Assembly: GCA_902362725.1 (NCBI GenBank) | Contig: CABIXM010000003.1 | Location: forward strand, 124,001 to 188,000 | Direction: 5' to 3' | DNA: 64,000 nucleotides | DNA from: Clostridiaceae bacterium | GTDB taxonomy: Bacteria > Bacillota > Clostridia > Lachnospirales > Lachnospiraceae | Shown: positions 26,946 through 35,662 of the stretch, piece by piece | Layout of the letters: each line of letters begins with the position of its first letter | How positions within the stretch are numbered: the stretch's first letter is position 1 | Notes under the pieces: model-generated | Database searches by the model: none | Told to the model about the DNA's origin: nothing | What the model saw: only the letters and a program-made list of their open reading frames with translations | Translations under genes and position numbers: made by a program

Positions 26946-26997
26946 GTAAAGGCTTTATGTACAGAACAGTTACAGGAAAGAAAAGAGGAGTAAGAAA

Positions 26998-28056
26998 ATG
27001 GAAAATGTAAAAGCTTTTCTGAAAAAGAAAAATGTGGAAATCAGCGTGAAACGCTATCTGGTAGACGCACTGGGAGCCATGGCACAGGGACTGTTTGCCA
27101 GCCTCCTGATTGGCACCATCGTGAGCACTCTGGGCAAGCAGCTGGGAATCGAATATCTGACCGAACTGGGCGGTTACGCCAGCGCGGTAGCCGGACCGGC
27201 CATGGCGGTCAGTATCGGTTGGGCTCTCCAGTGTCCGCCCCTGGCACTCTTTAGCTTAGTGGCAGTCGGCAACGCAGCCAATGTGCTGGGCGGCGCAGGA
27301 GGTCCCCTGGCCGTCCTGGTCATCACCGTTATCGCGGCAGAGTGTGGTAAGCTGGTCAGCAAGGAGACAAAGATCGATATCCTGGTAACGCCAGGTGTAA
27401 CCATCTTCGTGGGCGTCGGTCTGGCAGAGCTGATTGCGCCGGGTATCGGTGCGGCGGCTTCGAGCGTAGGCCAGCTGATTATGTGGGCGACGGAACTGCA
27501 GCCGCTGCTGATGGGTATGATCGTATCCGTACTGGTAGGTATGGCGCTGACTCTGCCCATCTCCAGCGCAGCCATCTGTGCGGCCCTGGGGCTTACCGGT
27601 CTCGCAGGCGGTGCGGCGGTAGCTGGCTGCTGTGCCCAGATGGTGGGTTTTGCGGTCATGAGTTATAAGGAAAATGGCGTGGGCGGCCTGGTAAGCCAGG
27701 GCATCGGTACCAGTATGCTGCAGATGGGCAATATCGTGAAGAATCCCCGCATCTGGATTGCGCCGACCCTGGCCAGCGCTATTACCGGCCCCATTGCCAC
27801 CTGCGTCTTCCACATGACCATGAACGGAACGCCCGTATCCAGCGGTATGGGAACCTGTGGCCTGGTAGGACAGATCGGCGTGTATACCGGATGGATGAGT
27901 GAGATCGAGGCAGGCACCCGGGCTGCCATCACCGGCTTTGACTGGGCGGGCCTGATTCTGATCTGCTTCGTACTTCCGGCAGTCTTAAGTACCGTTTTCT
28001 GTGAAATTGAGCGGAAAATGGGCTGGATCAAGGACGGCGATCTGAAGCTGGACTAA
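26998..28056 (+). CDS. PTS_EIIC_2-type membrane transporter
   Basis: 352 residues, roughly ten hydrophobic segments rich in Gly and Ala. The N terminus (FLKKKNVEISVKRYLVDALGAMAQGLFASLLIGTI, shown here only as its recognisable features: charged start, then YLVDALGAMAQGLF) matches the PF13303 group of PTS IIC-like proteins. No IIA, IIB or HPr gene adjoins, so sugar phosphorylation is doubtful; a non-PTS transport role is possible. It is monocistronic by the promoters on both sides. Confidence 0.75.
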   Translation: MENVKAFLKKKNVEISVKRYLVDALGAMAQGLFASLLIGTIVSTLGKQLGIEYLTELGGYASAVAGPAMAVSIGWALQCPPLALFSLVAVGNAANVLGGAGGPLAVLVITVIAAECGKLVSKETKIDILVTPGVTIFVGVGLAELIAPGIGAAASSVGQLIMWATELQPLLMGMIVSVLVGMALTLPISSAAICAALGLTGLAGGAAVAGCCAQMVGFAVMSYKENGVGGLVSQGIGTSMLQMGNIVKNPRIWIAPTLASAITGPIATCVFHMTMNGTPVSSGMGTCGLVGQIGVYTGWMSEIEAGTRAAITGFDWAGLILICFVLPAVLSTVFCEIERKMGWIKDGDLKLD

Positions 28057-28113
28057 GATTTACAATAGGAAATTCCGCCTCCTGACAGAAAGCGGGAAAA
28101 TCCGCAAGTTACA

Positions 28114-28146
28114 TTGGACTAAGTGATAAGAGTATGTTATACTCTT
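28114..28146 (+). promoter_or_regulatory. promoter with overlapping operator palindrome, RACo operon
   Basis: TTGGAC, 18-nt spacer, TATACT. A perfect 8-bp inverted repeat with 3-nt centre, AAGAGTAT-GTT-ATACTCTT (28128-28146), covers the -10 box. Binding of a repressor there would block RNA polymerase. The regulator is unknown. Confidence 0.7.
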
Positions 28147-28195
28147 GTCAAAGGGATTTTTTTGTTCAAGAGGGAAAAAATCAGGAGGATAAAAA

Positions 28196-30127
28196 ATGGC
28201 AAATGTAGTATTCCAGTTTGAAAACGGCGAAAAAGTGACGGTTTCAACTATGACAGGAGAGAACCTGCTGGAGACGGCGCGAAAGTCCAATGTGGTCATC
28301 GACGCGCCCTGCTCCGGTAACGGCTCCTGCGGAAAGTGTCGCGTGAAGCTGCTGGGAGGCGAGCTGGATTCCAAGAAGACCCGCCATATCAATGAGGAAG
28401 AGTGGGCGGAAGGCTGGCGTCTGGCCTGTTGCAGTACGGTAGCTGGCGATGTGCAGGTCATGGTGCCGGATATCGCGTCTGCGTATCGCAGCCGCATGAA
28501 GGTGGCAGATTTAAGCTCCCCTCAGGAGATCAAGATTTTTGACGATTGTATGGAGCATCTGGCAGAGGCTGATCTGACCCTGGGCAATAATATCCGTATC
28601 ATCGATCTGAAGATGGATGTACCGACCCTGGATGATACCATGCCGGACAATGAGCGGCTTACAAGAGCCCTGCAGGCAGCGACCGGAATTGAGAAGATCG
28701 AGCTTCCGTTCTCAACTCTGATGGAGCTTCCGGACGTGCTGCGGGCCAGTGATTTCGAGGTACAGTGCGTCATTGCCCAGAATAAGGAGCACGTGTTCGT
28801 ATATGATGTCTTCGAGAAATCAGCCAACGTAGTGGCAGCAGGACTGGCTATCGATATCGGTACCACTACCGTATCCGCAGTTATGGTTGATATGCTGACC
28901 GGCAGGATTCTGGCCAAGGCATCCTCCGGTAACGGACAGATCCGGTACGGTGCAGACGTGATTAACCGTATCATCGAGTCCCAGAAGCCGGGCGGACACA
29001 AGAAGCTGCAGGACGCGATCATCGACGAGACCCTGAACCCGATGATTCAGCAGATGAGCCGGGCGGCAGGCTTAAGTTCCCGTCAGATTTACCGGCTGTC
29101 CGTGGGAGGCAACTCCACCATGAACCATCTGCTGTTGGGTATCAACGCAGATCCATTGCGTATGGAGCCCTATATTCCGGCCTTTTATAAGACCAATTCC
29201 ATCTATGCGTCTGACATCCGCCTGAACGTGCATCCGGACGCCCATGTGATCATCGCGCCGAATATCGGCAGCTATGTGGGCGGCGATATTACTGCCGGCA
29301 CTTTGGTCAGCATGATCTGGAACCAGCCCCATTTCTCCCTGTTCATCGACCTGGGAACCAACGGTGAGCTGGTATTCGGTAACTCCGACTTCATGATGAG
29401 CTGTGCATGTTCCGCAGGACCAGCCTTCGAGGGCGGCGATATCAGCTGTGGTATGCGTGCGACCGACGGCGCGATTGAGGCATGTAAGATCGATAAGGAG
29501 ACCATGGAGCCTACTTTTGATATTATCGGCGATCCGGGACAGAAGCCCATCGGCCTCTGCGGTTCCGGTATCATCGACGTGATTGCGGAGCTGTTCCGCT
29601 GCGGCATCATCAGCCCCAAGGGCAAATTTGTCCGGGAAGGCAAGCGCGTGAAGCATGATCATTATGGCATGGGCAGCTATGTCCTGGCCTTCGAGGAGGA
29701 GGCTGCTGGCAGCAAGGACGTGGAGATCACAGAGGTGGATATCGATAACTTCATCCGTGCCAAGGGTGCGATTTTTTCAGCGATCCGTACCATGCTGAAG
29801 AGCCTGGACTTCGACATCAGCATGATCGAGGAGGTCTACGTAGCAGGTGGCATCGGAAGCGGTATCAATATGCAGAATGCCGTGAATATCGGTATGTTTC
29901 CGGATATTCCGATTGAGTACTATCATTACATCGGTAACTCCTCCCTGTGCGGCGCATACGCCATGCTGCTGTCCACCAAGGCGGAGAAGAAGGTCTATGA
30001 GCTGGCTCAGAACATGACCTATCTGGAGCTTTCCACCGAGCCGGGCTACATGGATGAGTTTGTGGCCTGCTGCTTCCTGCCCCATACGGACAGCTCCCTG
30101 TTCCCGACGGTGATGGGACAGTTATAA
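28196..30127 (+). CDS. corrinoid protein reductive activator (RACo / ASKHA family)
   Basis: 643 residues. A plant-type 2Fe-2S ferredoxin domain opens the protein (C39, C45, C48 and C78), followed by a linker and an ASKHA ATPase core (LAIDIGTTTVSAVM near residue 218, later FIDLGTNGELVFG and AGPAFEGGD; DUF4445). RACo uses ATP to drive electrons onto inactive Co(II) of AcsC/AcsD. Methyltransferase activators of this family (RamA-like) are alternatives, but the 2Fe-2S type fits CoFeSP. It heads an operon with DUF3786 and CbiK genes, linking corrinoid repair and cobalt insertion. Confidence 0.88.
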   Translation: MANVVFQFENGEKVTVSTMTGENLLETARKSNVVIDAPCSGNGSCGKCRVKLLGGELDSKKTRHINEEEWAEGWRLACCSTVAGDVQVMVPDIASAYRSRMKVADLSSPQEIKIFDDCMEHLAEADLTLGNNIRIIDLKMDVPTLDDTMPDNERLTRALQAATGIEKIELPFSTLMELPDVLRASDFEVQCVIAQNKEHVFVYDVFEKSANVVAAGLAIDIGTTTVSAVMVDMLTGRILAKASSGNGQIRYGADVINRIIESQKPGGHKKLQDAIIDETLNPMIQQMSRAAGLSSRQIYRLSVGGNSTMNHLLLGINADPLRMEPYIPAFYKTNSIYASDIRLNVHPDAHVIIAPNIGSYVGGDITAGTLVSMIWNQPHFSLFIDLGTNGELVFGNSDFMMSCACSAGPAFEGGDISCGMRATDGAIEACKIDKETMEPTFDIIGDPGQKPIGLCGSGIIDVIAELFRCGIISPKGKFVREGKRVKHDHYGMGSYVLAFEEEAAGSKDVEITEVDIDNFIRAKGAIFSAIRTMLKSLDFDISMIEEVYVAGGIGSGINMQNAVNIGMFPDIPIEYYHYIGNSSLCGAYAMLLSTKAEKKVYELAQNMTYLELSTEPGYMDEFVACCFLPHTDSSLFPTVMGQL

Positions 30128-30164
30128 AGACGGAATTATTACGAGAAAGAGAGACTTAACAACT

Positions 30165-30812
30165 ATGGAATTTCCTTACGAAAAGGACAATAAAGAGAGA
30201 ATCCCCTTCGAGCACTATCTGAGTGAGTATCAGAAAATCGACCCAAAGGAGGCAGCTGAGCGCTGCGGCGTGGAATACGATGAGGAGAAGCAGCAGTTTC
30301 ATGTACGCCTGATGGGATATCCTTATCTGGTGGATTATCCGGAGTTCGCGGTGCATAAAGCGAACGAGGAGGAAGAGGGCGTGTTCCTGCTTCTGGATAC
30401 GGTGGCGGCGAAAATCAGTGTGCTTCGATTCCTGATTTCCGGCCAGCTGGTCAAGAGCAGCGGCAAATACCTGACCTACCGGGAGGTTCCCTGGGGGGAA
30501 GTATACTTCCGGCAGTTTGAGGGCAGATGCCTGACGAGACTTAAATTCGCATTCGGCTTCAAGCTGGATAAGTTCTGCGCAGCCATGGAGCAGCTTGGCG
30601 CAAAGAAGCTGACCCTGGGCGACGCTTCCTACGAGTTTGAGTATATCAACGGCCTGCATGTGCGCTTTATTCTCTGGACCGGCGACGACGAGTTCCCGCC
30701 TGCGTCCCAGATCCTTTTCGAGGATAATTTCCCCTACGCTTACCAGGCGGAGGATCTGGCGGTGGTGGGAGATATCTCCATCACGACCTTGAAGATTCTG
30801 GCCGGGAAATAA
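30165..30812 (+). CDS. DUF3786 domain protein
   Basis: 215 residues, soluble, with the DUF3786 pattern: GVEYDEEKQQFHVRLMGYPYLVDYP near the N terminus and FPPASQILFEDNFPYAY near the end. The family has no established biochemistry but recurs beside Wood-Ljungdahl, corrinoid and CODH genes in anaerobes. Here it lies between the corrinoid activator and the cobalt chelatase, 37 and 32 bp away, so a corrinoid- or Fe-S-related role is reasonable inference. Confidence 0.82.
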   Translation: MEFPYEKDNKERIPFEHYLSEYQKIDPKEAAERCGVEYDEEKQQFHVRLMGYPYLVDYPEFAVHKANEEEEGVFLLLDTVAAKISVLRFLISGQLVKSSGKYLTYREVPWGEVYFRQFEGRCLTRLKFAFGFKLDKFCAAMEQLGAKKLTLGDASYEFEYINGLHVRFILWTGDDEFPPASQILFEDNFPYAYQAEDLAVVGDISITTLKILAGK

Positions 30813-30844
30813 GCGGAAATCGGGATAAAGGATATTGGAAATAA

Positions 30845-31651
30845 ATGGAACAGAATAAGAAAAAAGCGATCCTGGTGGTCAGCTTCGGTACCAGCTTTCA
30901 TGAGACCCGGGAAAAGACCATCGATCGCATCGAGGCAGATCTGGCGGCAGCCTGCCCGGAGTACACCCTGTACCGGGCCTGGACCAGCAAGATGATCATT
31001 ACGAAACTGAAAAAGCGGGACAGCATCGTGGTTCCCACTGTATCAGAAGCCGTGGATCAGATGATCGCGGACGGCGTACAGGAGCTGATTGTGCAGCCCA
31101 CCCATATTATCAACGGTATTGAGAATGATCTGATGAAGGAGGATGTACTGGCGAAGCAGGACGCCTTCGAGAAAATCGCGTTTGGCGATCCGCTGCTGAC
31201 CACCACCGAGGACAATGCGGCAGTGCTGCAGGCGGTGATGTCAGAGTTCCCGGCAGTTGGCGAGGACGAGACGCTGGTATTTATGGGACACGGAACCACC
31301 CACTATGCCAATACGGTTTACGCGGCCCTGGACTATACCTTCAAGGATCTGGGCTATCCCAGAAGCTTTCTGGGAACGGTGGAGGCTTATCCTTCCATGG
31401 AATCCCTGAAAAAGCAGCTGCGGGCGCTGGCACCGAAGAAGGTGACGTTGGCTCCCTTTATGGTGGTAGCCGGCGATCACGCGAACAACGATATGGCCGG
31501 CGAGGACGAGGATTCCTGGAAGAGCCAGTTTGAGGCAGAGGGTTACCAGGTATCCTGCGTGCTGAAGGGACTGGGCGAGTACCCCAGTGTGCGGAAAATC
31601 TATGTGGCGCATACAGAGGCGGCGAGAAAGAGTTTGGAAGAGCAGGCGTAG
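30845..31651 (+). CDS. cbiK: sirohydrochlorin cobaltochelatase, anaerobic type
   Basis: 268 residues, the CbiK length. The N terminus ILVVSFGTSFHETREKTI and the central FMGHGTTHYAN carry the conserved His residues for cobalt binding; QPTHIINGIE is another family segment. It inserts Co(II) into sirohydrochlorin in the early-cobalt cobalamin route, ATP-independently. It is cytoplasmic (no signal peptide). Third gene of the RACo operon and followed by a perfect terminator. Confidence 0.92.
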   Translation: MEQNKKKAILVVSFGTSFHETREKTIDRIEADLAAACPEYTLYRAWTSKMIITKLKKRDSIVVPTVSEAVDQMIADGVQELIVQPTHIINGIENDLMKEDVLAKQDAFEKIAFGDPLLTTTEDNAAVLQAVMSEFPAVGEDETLVFMGHGTTHYANTVYAALDYTFKDLGYPRSFLGTVEAYPSMESLKKQLRALAPKKVTLAPFMVVAGDHANNDMAGEDEDSWKSQFEAEGYQVSCVLKGLGEYPSVRKIYVAHTEAARKSLEEQA

Positions 31652-31720
31652 TCATTTGCGTATTGTAGGCAGACAGGCAGCAACACCGTCCAATATAAAA
31701 TAAATAGGGTAAAACGGAGA

Positions 31721-31761
31721 TACCGTATCAACAGCAAGTTCTGTTGATACGGTATTTTTTT
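31721..31761 (+). terminator. terminator of the RACo-DUF3786-cbiK operon
   Basis: A perfect 14-bp stem (31721-31734 with 31741-31754), 6-nt loop and seven T residues. Confidence 0.95.
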
Positions 31762-31762
31762 G

Positions 31763-31868
31763 TGTAACAGGAAATTCCTATGGAATTCCCTGTTACATAA
31801 AAAATATTATCGCACTGCGGCGGAATGGAATGATGTCGCAAAATCGGAGAATCTGACGAACGATTTCA
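31763..31868 (+). repeat. dispersed three-hairpin repeat, copy 2 (degenerate)
   Basis: Hairpin 1 pairs 31763-31778 with 31782-31797 (15 of 16 pairs). The core CGCACTGCGGCGG follows at 31811, but the partner arm of hairpin 2 and hairpin 3 are eroded to AATCGGAGAATCTGACG. It lies directly after a terminator and before the pilus operon. The rest of the 320-base gap (to 31972) holds no gene and no clear promoter. Confidence 0.7.
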
Positions 31869-31972
31869 AAAGCGATTTGTAATAATATGGAAAAAAACAA
31901 CATAGAATGGAAAGTAGTAACAGAAAGGAGGGGGAGAGAGGGCAATAGACAGCTTGCAGTGAAAAAAGGAGA

Positions 31973-34051
31973 ATGAGAGAATTGAGGAGAAAAGCAAAAA
32001 GAATTTGGGCGTTCCTGCTTGTGCTTCTGCTGCTTTTTTCAGTGGCCGGAGGAAGCAGCTTCCCGGTGTTGGCAGAGACGGAAGGTGCAAAGAGCGTTTC
32101 TGTGGAGGGCGGGGAGGCGAAAGAGACAGAGAAAGCCGAAAAACAGGCCGAGGAGGCGAAAGAGGCAGAGAAAGCCGAAAAACAGGACAGGCAGGAGGAA
32201 GAACAGCAGAAAGATACGGAGCAGGTGGAACCGGGACAGACGAGTCACAATGAGGGAGAAGAGACCGGGGCAGAACAGGGAATGGACGCGAAGAACCCCC
32301 AGGAAGACGATGAAAATGCCAGTCCGGATGAAAATACAGGAAACACAGAAAATGGAGAAGCCGGAACGGAGGAAGAGCCGAAGGTGACCGATCCGGAGCA
32401 GCAGCCCACAGATTCCGCAGCAGATCCGAGAGCGGACGCGGCGAATGCAGAAAAACCGGCGGAAAATGAAACAGAGACAGAGAAACAGACCGGGGAAGTC
32501 CTTCCAGAGGAAGAGAGTGTTCCGGAGGAGATCCTTCCGGCTGAGCCGGTGGTGCTGGATCTGGCGGCTGTGGAACCGGAAGCCCCATCGCTGGCTCATC
32601 GGAAATATGCGGATCGGAGGGCGGATGGAACCTATGATCTGACTCTGGAATTTACAGGAAAGGTGGATACCGACAGTCAGGATCGGAAGCTGGATGTACT
32701 TTTGATTGTGGACGAGTCAGGGTCCATGACCTATTCCATGGGAGGAGATAAAGAAACAAACTATACAAACAGCCGTTGGTATAATGCCAAGCTGGCTATT
32801 CAGCAGCTGATCGACACTCTGGAGAAAAATGATGGGCTGGATGTGCATTACAGTATTGTGACTTACAGTGGAAGTGAGAATGACGGAACCTGGAATGATG
32901 CACAGACGCGTGTGGACTGGAGCCCGGCAGCGGAATTTTCCATAAGCGGGAATCTGACAAATCCGCAGGAACGATACAGTGCAGGGGACGGCAGGCTGGA
33001 TTATAAGCCGTCCGGCGGTACCAATTATCAGGCGGGGCTTCGTAAGGGAGCAGAGCAGCTGAAAAGTAAAAGTGCCCGTTTGGATGCAGAAAAGGTGATT
33101 CTGTTCCTGTCCGATGGAAAACCTACGTTTTATTATGATAAGAACGGAGAAACGGCAGGATCCGGAGACGAGGACGCAGATGAGGATTGGTGGGGAAATA
33201 AGTATAACTGGGGCAGCTGTTCCAGCGCCGCCTACGCCCAGGCCGATAAAATGACCGGCATCCATTATTTCTACGCCATCGGCATCGGAAGAGACGAAAA
33301 TGCTATCAATCCGGACACTTTAAAAGAGTTAAGTGTACGGATTGGGGAGAAGAATGCGGGCTGTAAAGTCACAGAGAATAACGTGCCATATCTCTGCGGC
33401 AGTCTGGAAGAGCTGAAAAAAGCATTTTCGGAAATGGCTGGTGAGATTACAAGGCTTTCTTGTAAGAATGTGACTGTTACCGATACCCTCAGTGAAAATG
33501 TAGAGCTGTTGAATAAAGACGGAAAGCCCCTGACCAATGCGTCAGAGCTTGTATACACACTCTCAGCGGTGAATGCAGAAGGCGGCGAAGAGAGCATACC
33601 GGAGGGAACGACAGTCGTTTATGATCCGGCGACCCGTGGGCTTCGGCTGAAGTTCCCGGAGGGCTACGAACTGGGCGATGGCTGGACCTATCAAATCACA
33701 GTTCACATCGCGCCGTCGGAGCTGGCCTACAAGAAGTATTTTGAAGCAGACGAGACTTATCCGGATAGAGCAGATCACGATACAGGAACCCATGCGGACG
33801 GCTGGGGCTTTTATTCCAATGTGGAAGACAGCGCAAAATTGATTTACACCTGGAATGATACGGTTCCGAGGGAAGAGGAGTTCCCGATGCCCGTAGTGAA
33901 GCTGGACGGCGTGGATATCCCGGTACCCACAGGCCTCGGCTTCAGCGGACAGCTGGGAAGCGGCGTATGGGCAGCGCTGCTTGGCACGGCGACTATGGCG
34001 GCTCTGGCATATCTGGCATACAGGAGACGGCGATACGATGGAACGCGATAA
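31973..34051 (+). CDS. vWA-domain pilus tip adhesin
   Basis: 692 residues. Signal peptide 1-34; a Glu/Lys/Ala-rich low-complexity region to about 195, including two copies of a 13-residue (39-nt) tandem repeat; a von Willebrand A domain about 240-470 with MIDAS motif D247-E-S-G-S; an Ig-like domain; sorting signal PVPTG at 650-654, a membrane helix and a basic tail RRRR. PVPTG resembles the VPPTG/QVPTG motifs used by the S. pyogenes pilus sortase, rather than LPXTG. It is the first gene of a five-gene pilus operon, the position of the tip protein Cpa. Ligand unknown. Confidence 0.85.
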   Translation: MRELRRKAKRIWAFLLVLLLLFSVAGGSSFPVLAETEGAKSVSVEGGEAKETEKAEKQAEEAKEAEKAEKQDRQEEEQQKDTEQVEPGQTSHNEGEETGAEQGMDAKNPQEDDENASPDENTGNTENGEAGTEEEPKVTDPEQQPTDSAADPRADAANAEKPAENETETEKQTGEVLPEEESVPEEILPAEPVVLDLAAVEPEAPSLAHRKYADRRADGTYDLTLEFTGKVDTDSQDRKLDVLLIVDESGSMTYSMGGDKETNYTNSRWYNAKLAIQQLIDTLEKNDGLDVHYSIVTYSGSENDGTWNDAQTRVDWSPAAEFSISGNLTNPQERYSAGDGRLDYKPSGGTNYQAGLRKGAEQLKSKSARLDAEKVILFLSDGKPTFYYDKNGETAGSGDEDADEDWWGNKYNWGSCSSAAYAQADKMTGIHYFYAIGIGRDENAINPDTLKELSVRIGEKNAGCKVTENNVPYLCGSLEELKKAFSEMAGEITRLSCKNVTVTDTLSENVELLNKDGKPLTNASELVYTLSAVNAEGGEESIPEGTTVVYDPATRGLRLKFPEGYELGDGWTYQITVHIAPSELAYKKYFEADETYPDRADHDTGTHADGWGFYSNVEDSAKLIYTWNDTVPREEEFPMPVVKLDGVDIPVPTGLGFSGQLGSGVWAALLGTATMAALAYLAYRRRRYDGTR

Positions 34052-34535
34052 GGCTGAAGTAAAATATTTTCTGATCCGGCTGGGCGTGATGATGGTAGTC
34101 TTCTGGCTGCTGTTCGGCGTGGTTTTCGGCGTCACAGCCATGAAAGACAATTCCATGAGCCCGAAGCTGGAGGCAGGCGATCTGGTGCTGTACTATCGGC
34201 TTGGGAAAAAGCCGAAGGATCGCTCAGTGATCGTATTTCGCAGGGACGGCAGACAGTATATCGGCCGTGTCGTAGCCCGCGGCGGCGATACCGTGGAGGT
34301 GGCCGGCGAGGATGGACTTTACATCAATGGAACCCAGATTCTGGAAACCGACATTTATTACCGGACTCCGATATATGATGGAAAGGTAGACTACCCGGTG
34401 ACGCTTCAGGAGGATGAGGTCTTTGTACTCTGCGATTACCGGGAGGGAGCCAAAGACAGCCGCTATTTCGGGCCGGTGAAGCACTCTGAGATAAAGGGAA
34501 CCGTGATCACGGCGGTTCGCAGATCAGAATTATGA
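34038..34535 (+). CDS. SipA-like signal peptidase homologue, catalytic Lys replaced
   Basis: 165 residues, S26 fold: membrane helix 10-34, then box NSMSPKLEAGD with Ser39 at the catalytic position. In box YIGRVVARGGD, the residue expected to be the catalytic Lys is Gly76. In the S. pyogenes FCT pilus locus, SipA has lost the Ser/Lys dyad (Asp and Gly instead) but is required for pilus polymerisation; this protein keeps Ser and lacks Lys. So it is probably a pilus-assembly chaperone or a very weak peptidase. ATG 34038 overlaps the adhesin end by 14 bases; it precedes the backbone pilin. Confidence 0.8.
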   Translation: MERDKAEVKYFLIRLGVMMVVFWLLFGVVFGVTAMKDNSMSPKLEAGDLVLYYRLGKKPKDRSVIVFRRDGRQYIGRVVARGGDTVEVAGEDGLYINGTQILETDIYYRTPIYDGKVDYPVTLQEDEVFVLCDYREGAKDSRYFGPVKHSEIKGTVITAVRRSEL

Positions 34536-34573
34536 GAACTATAAAATGAGACAGGAAAGAGAGAGGAAACGAG

Positions 34574-35659
34574 ATGAAATTTCAGAGAATCGCAGGCAGA
34601 TTGGCAGCAGGAGTCATGACAGGAGCAGTTCTTTTGACGACCTTTGGAGGAACCGCACTGGCAGCGACGGGAGCGACACCACTGGAAAAAATGGAATATA
34701 CAAAAGTGGTGACCACGGATGGGCATACGTATGCGCCCAAAACGAGCTTTTCTTTCACATTGACGCCAGTGGATCACAGCAAAGATACTAACCAGGCGAC
34801 CTTTGAAGGAAATGTGGTCTTATCCGGCGTAGAGGGAGGACTGACACTGAAGGCGGGAACTATCACGTTCACGCCGTCCGGAAGCACACCGGACGCTTCT
34901 TACAGTGGTAAGGATGAGATTACCTGGAATATGGAAAAATTCAACACACCGGGAGTCTACCATTATCGGATGCAGGAGACGGCAGGAAGCTACGAGGGAA
35001 TCGTCTATGATACCACCGTATATGATGTATATGCATTTGTATTAAGGGATGAAACAGGCAGCCTGTATGTAAAAAGTATTATCTGTACAAAGCCGGTGAA
35101 AAACGACAGGGATGAAATCAAGGACACGAAAGCCGACCTGATTTTCACAAATGATTACGGTAAGGATGACGACACCACGCACGATATCAACATCATCAAG
35201 AAAGTTACCGGCAATATGGGCGAGACCAACAAAGATTTCGTGTTCAGGGTAAAAGTAAAAGGCACAGAGGGCGAATGGTATAAGGTTGTTGTCACAGAGA
35301 AGGAGGGCGGCAAGGTAACAGAGACGCATCTGGTGAACAACGTGGAAGCGGAATTTACCGTCAGGGATACCGGTTCCATCCACATCTATGGACTGACCGC
35401 CGGCGACACCTATACGGTAAATGAGCAGGATTATACCGTAGACGGCTATACCACGACGTATGTAGACGCGGCAGGCAAAGAGGTATCTAATACAAATCAG
35501 GTAACGGAAGACGGAAGTCTGCTCTATGTAGATAATCACCGCGACGCTGCGATTCCCGGCGGCGTAGTCACCACCGTGGCTCCCTATGTCCTGATGCTGG
35601 CCTTTGCGGCAGCAATGATTTTCTTCTTTGGCCGTAAGAAAAAAATGTCTGAGGAATAA
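34574..35659 (+). CDS. backbone pilin (FctA/Spy0128-like)
   Basis: 361 residues. Signal peptide 1-31 (ending TALAATG); an FctA-type domain to about 200 with the segment KTSFSFTLTPVD and the conserved YHYRMQE strand; a second Ig-like domain about 205-325 (DUF7601 type, DINIIKKVTGN); then IPGGV, a hydrophobic helix and RKKKMSEE. Lys and Asn in beta-sandwich strands fit intramolecular isopeptide bonds, as in Spy0128. The wall-sorting motif departs from LPXTG. It lies between the SipA-like and sortase genes. Confidence 0.85.
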   Translation: MKFQRIAGRLAAGVMTGAVLLTTFGGTALAATGATPLEKMEYTKVVTTDGHTYAPKTSFSFTLTPVDHSKDTNQATFEGNVVLSGVEGGLTLKAGTITFTPSGSTPDASYSGKDEITWNMEKFNTPGVYHYRMQETAGSYEGIVYDTTVYDVYAFVLRDETGSLYVKSIICTKPVKNDRDEIKDTKADLIFTNDYGKDDDTTHDINIIKKVTGNMGETNKDFVFRVKVKGTEGEWYKVVVTEKEGGKVTETHLVNNVEAEFTVRDTGSIHIYGLTAGDTYTVNEQDYTVDGYTTTYVDAAGKEVSNTNQVTEDGSLLYVDNHRDAAIPGGVVTTVAPYVLMLAFAAAMIFFFGRKKKMSEE

Positions 35660-35662
35660 TCC

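Noticed and set aside
26998..28056. A sugar PTS operon
   Set aside because: No IIA, IIB or sugar enzyme gene is nearby and promoters on both sides isolate the gene.
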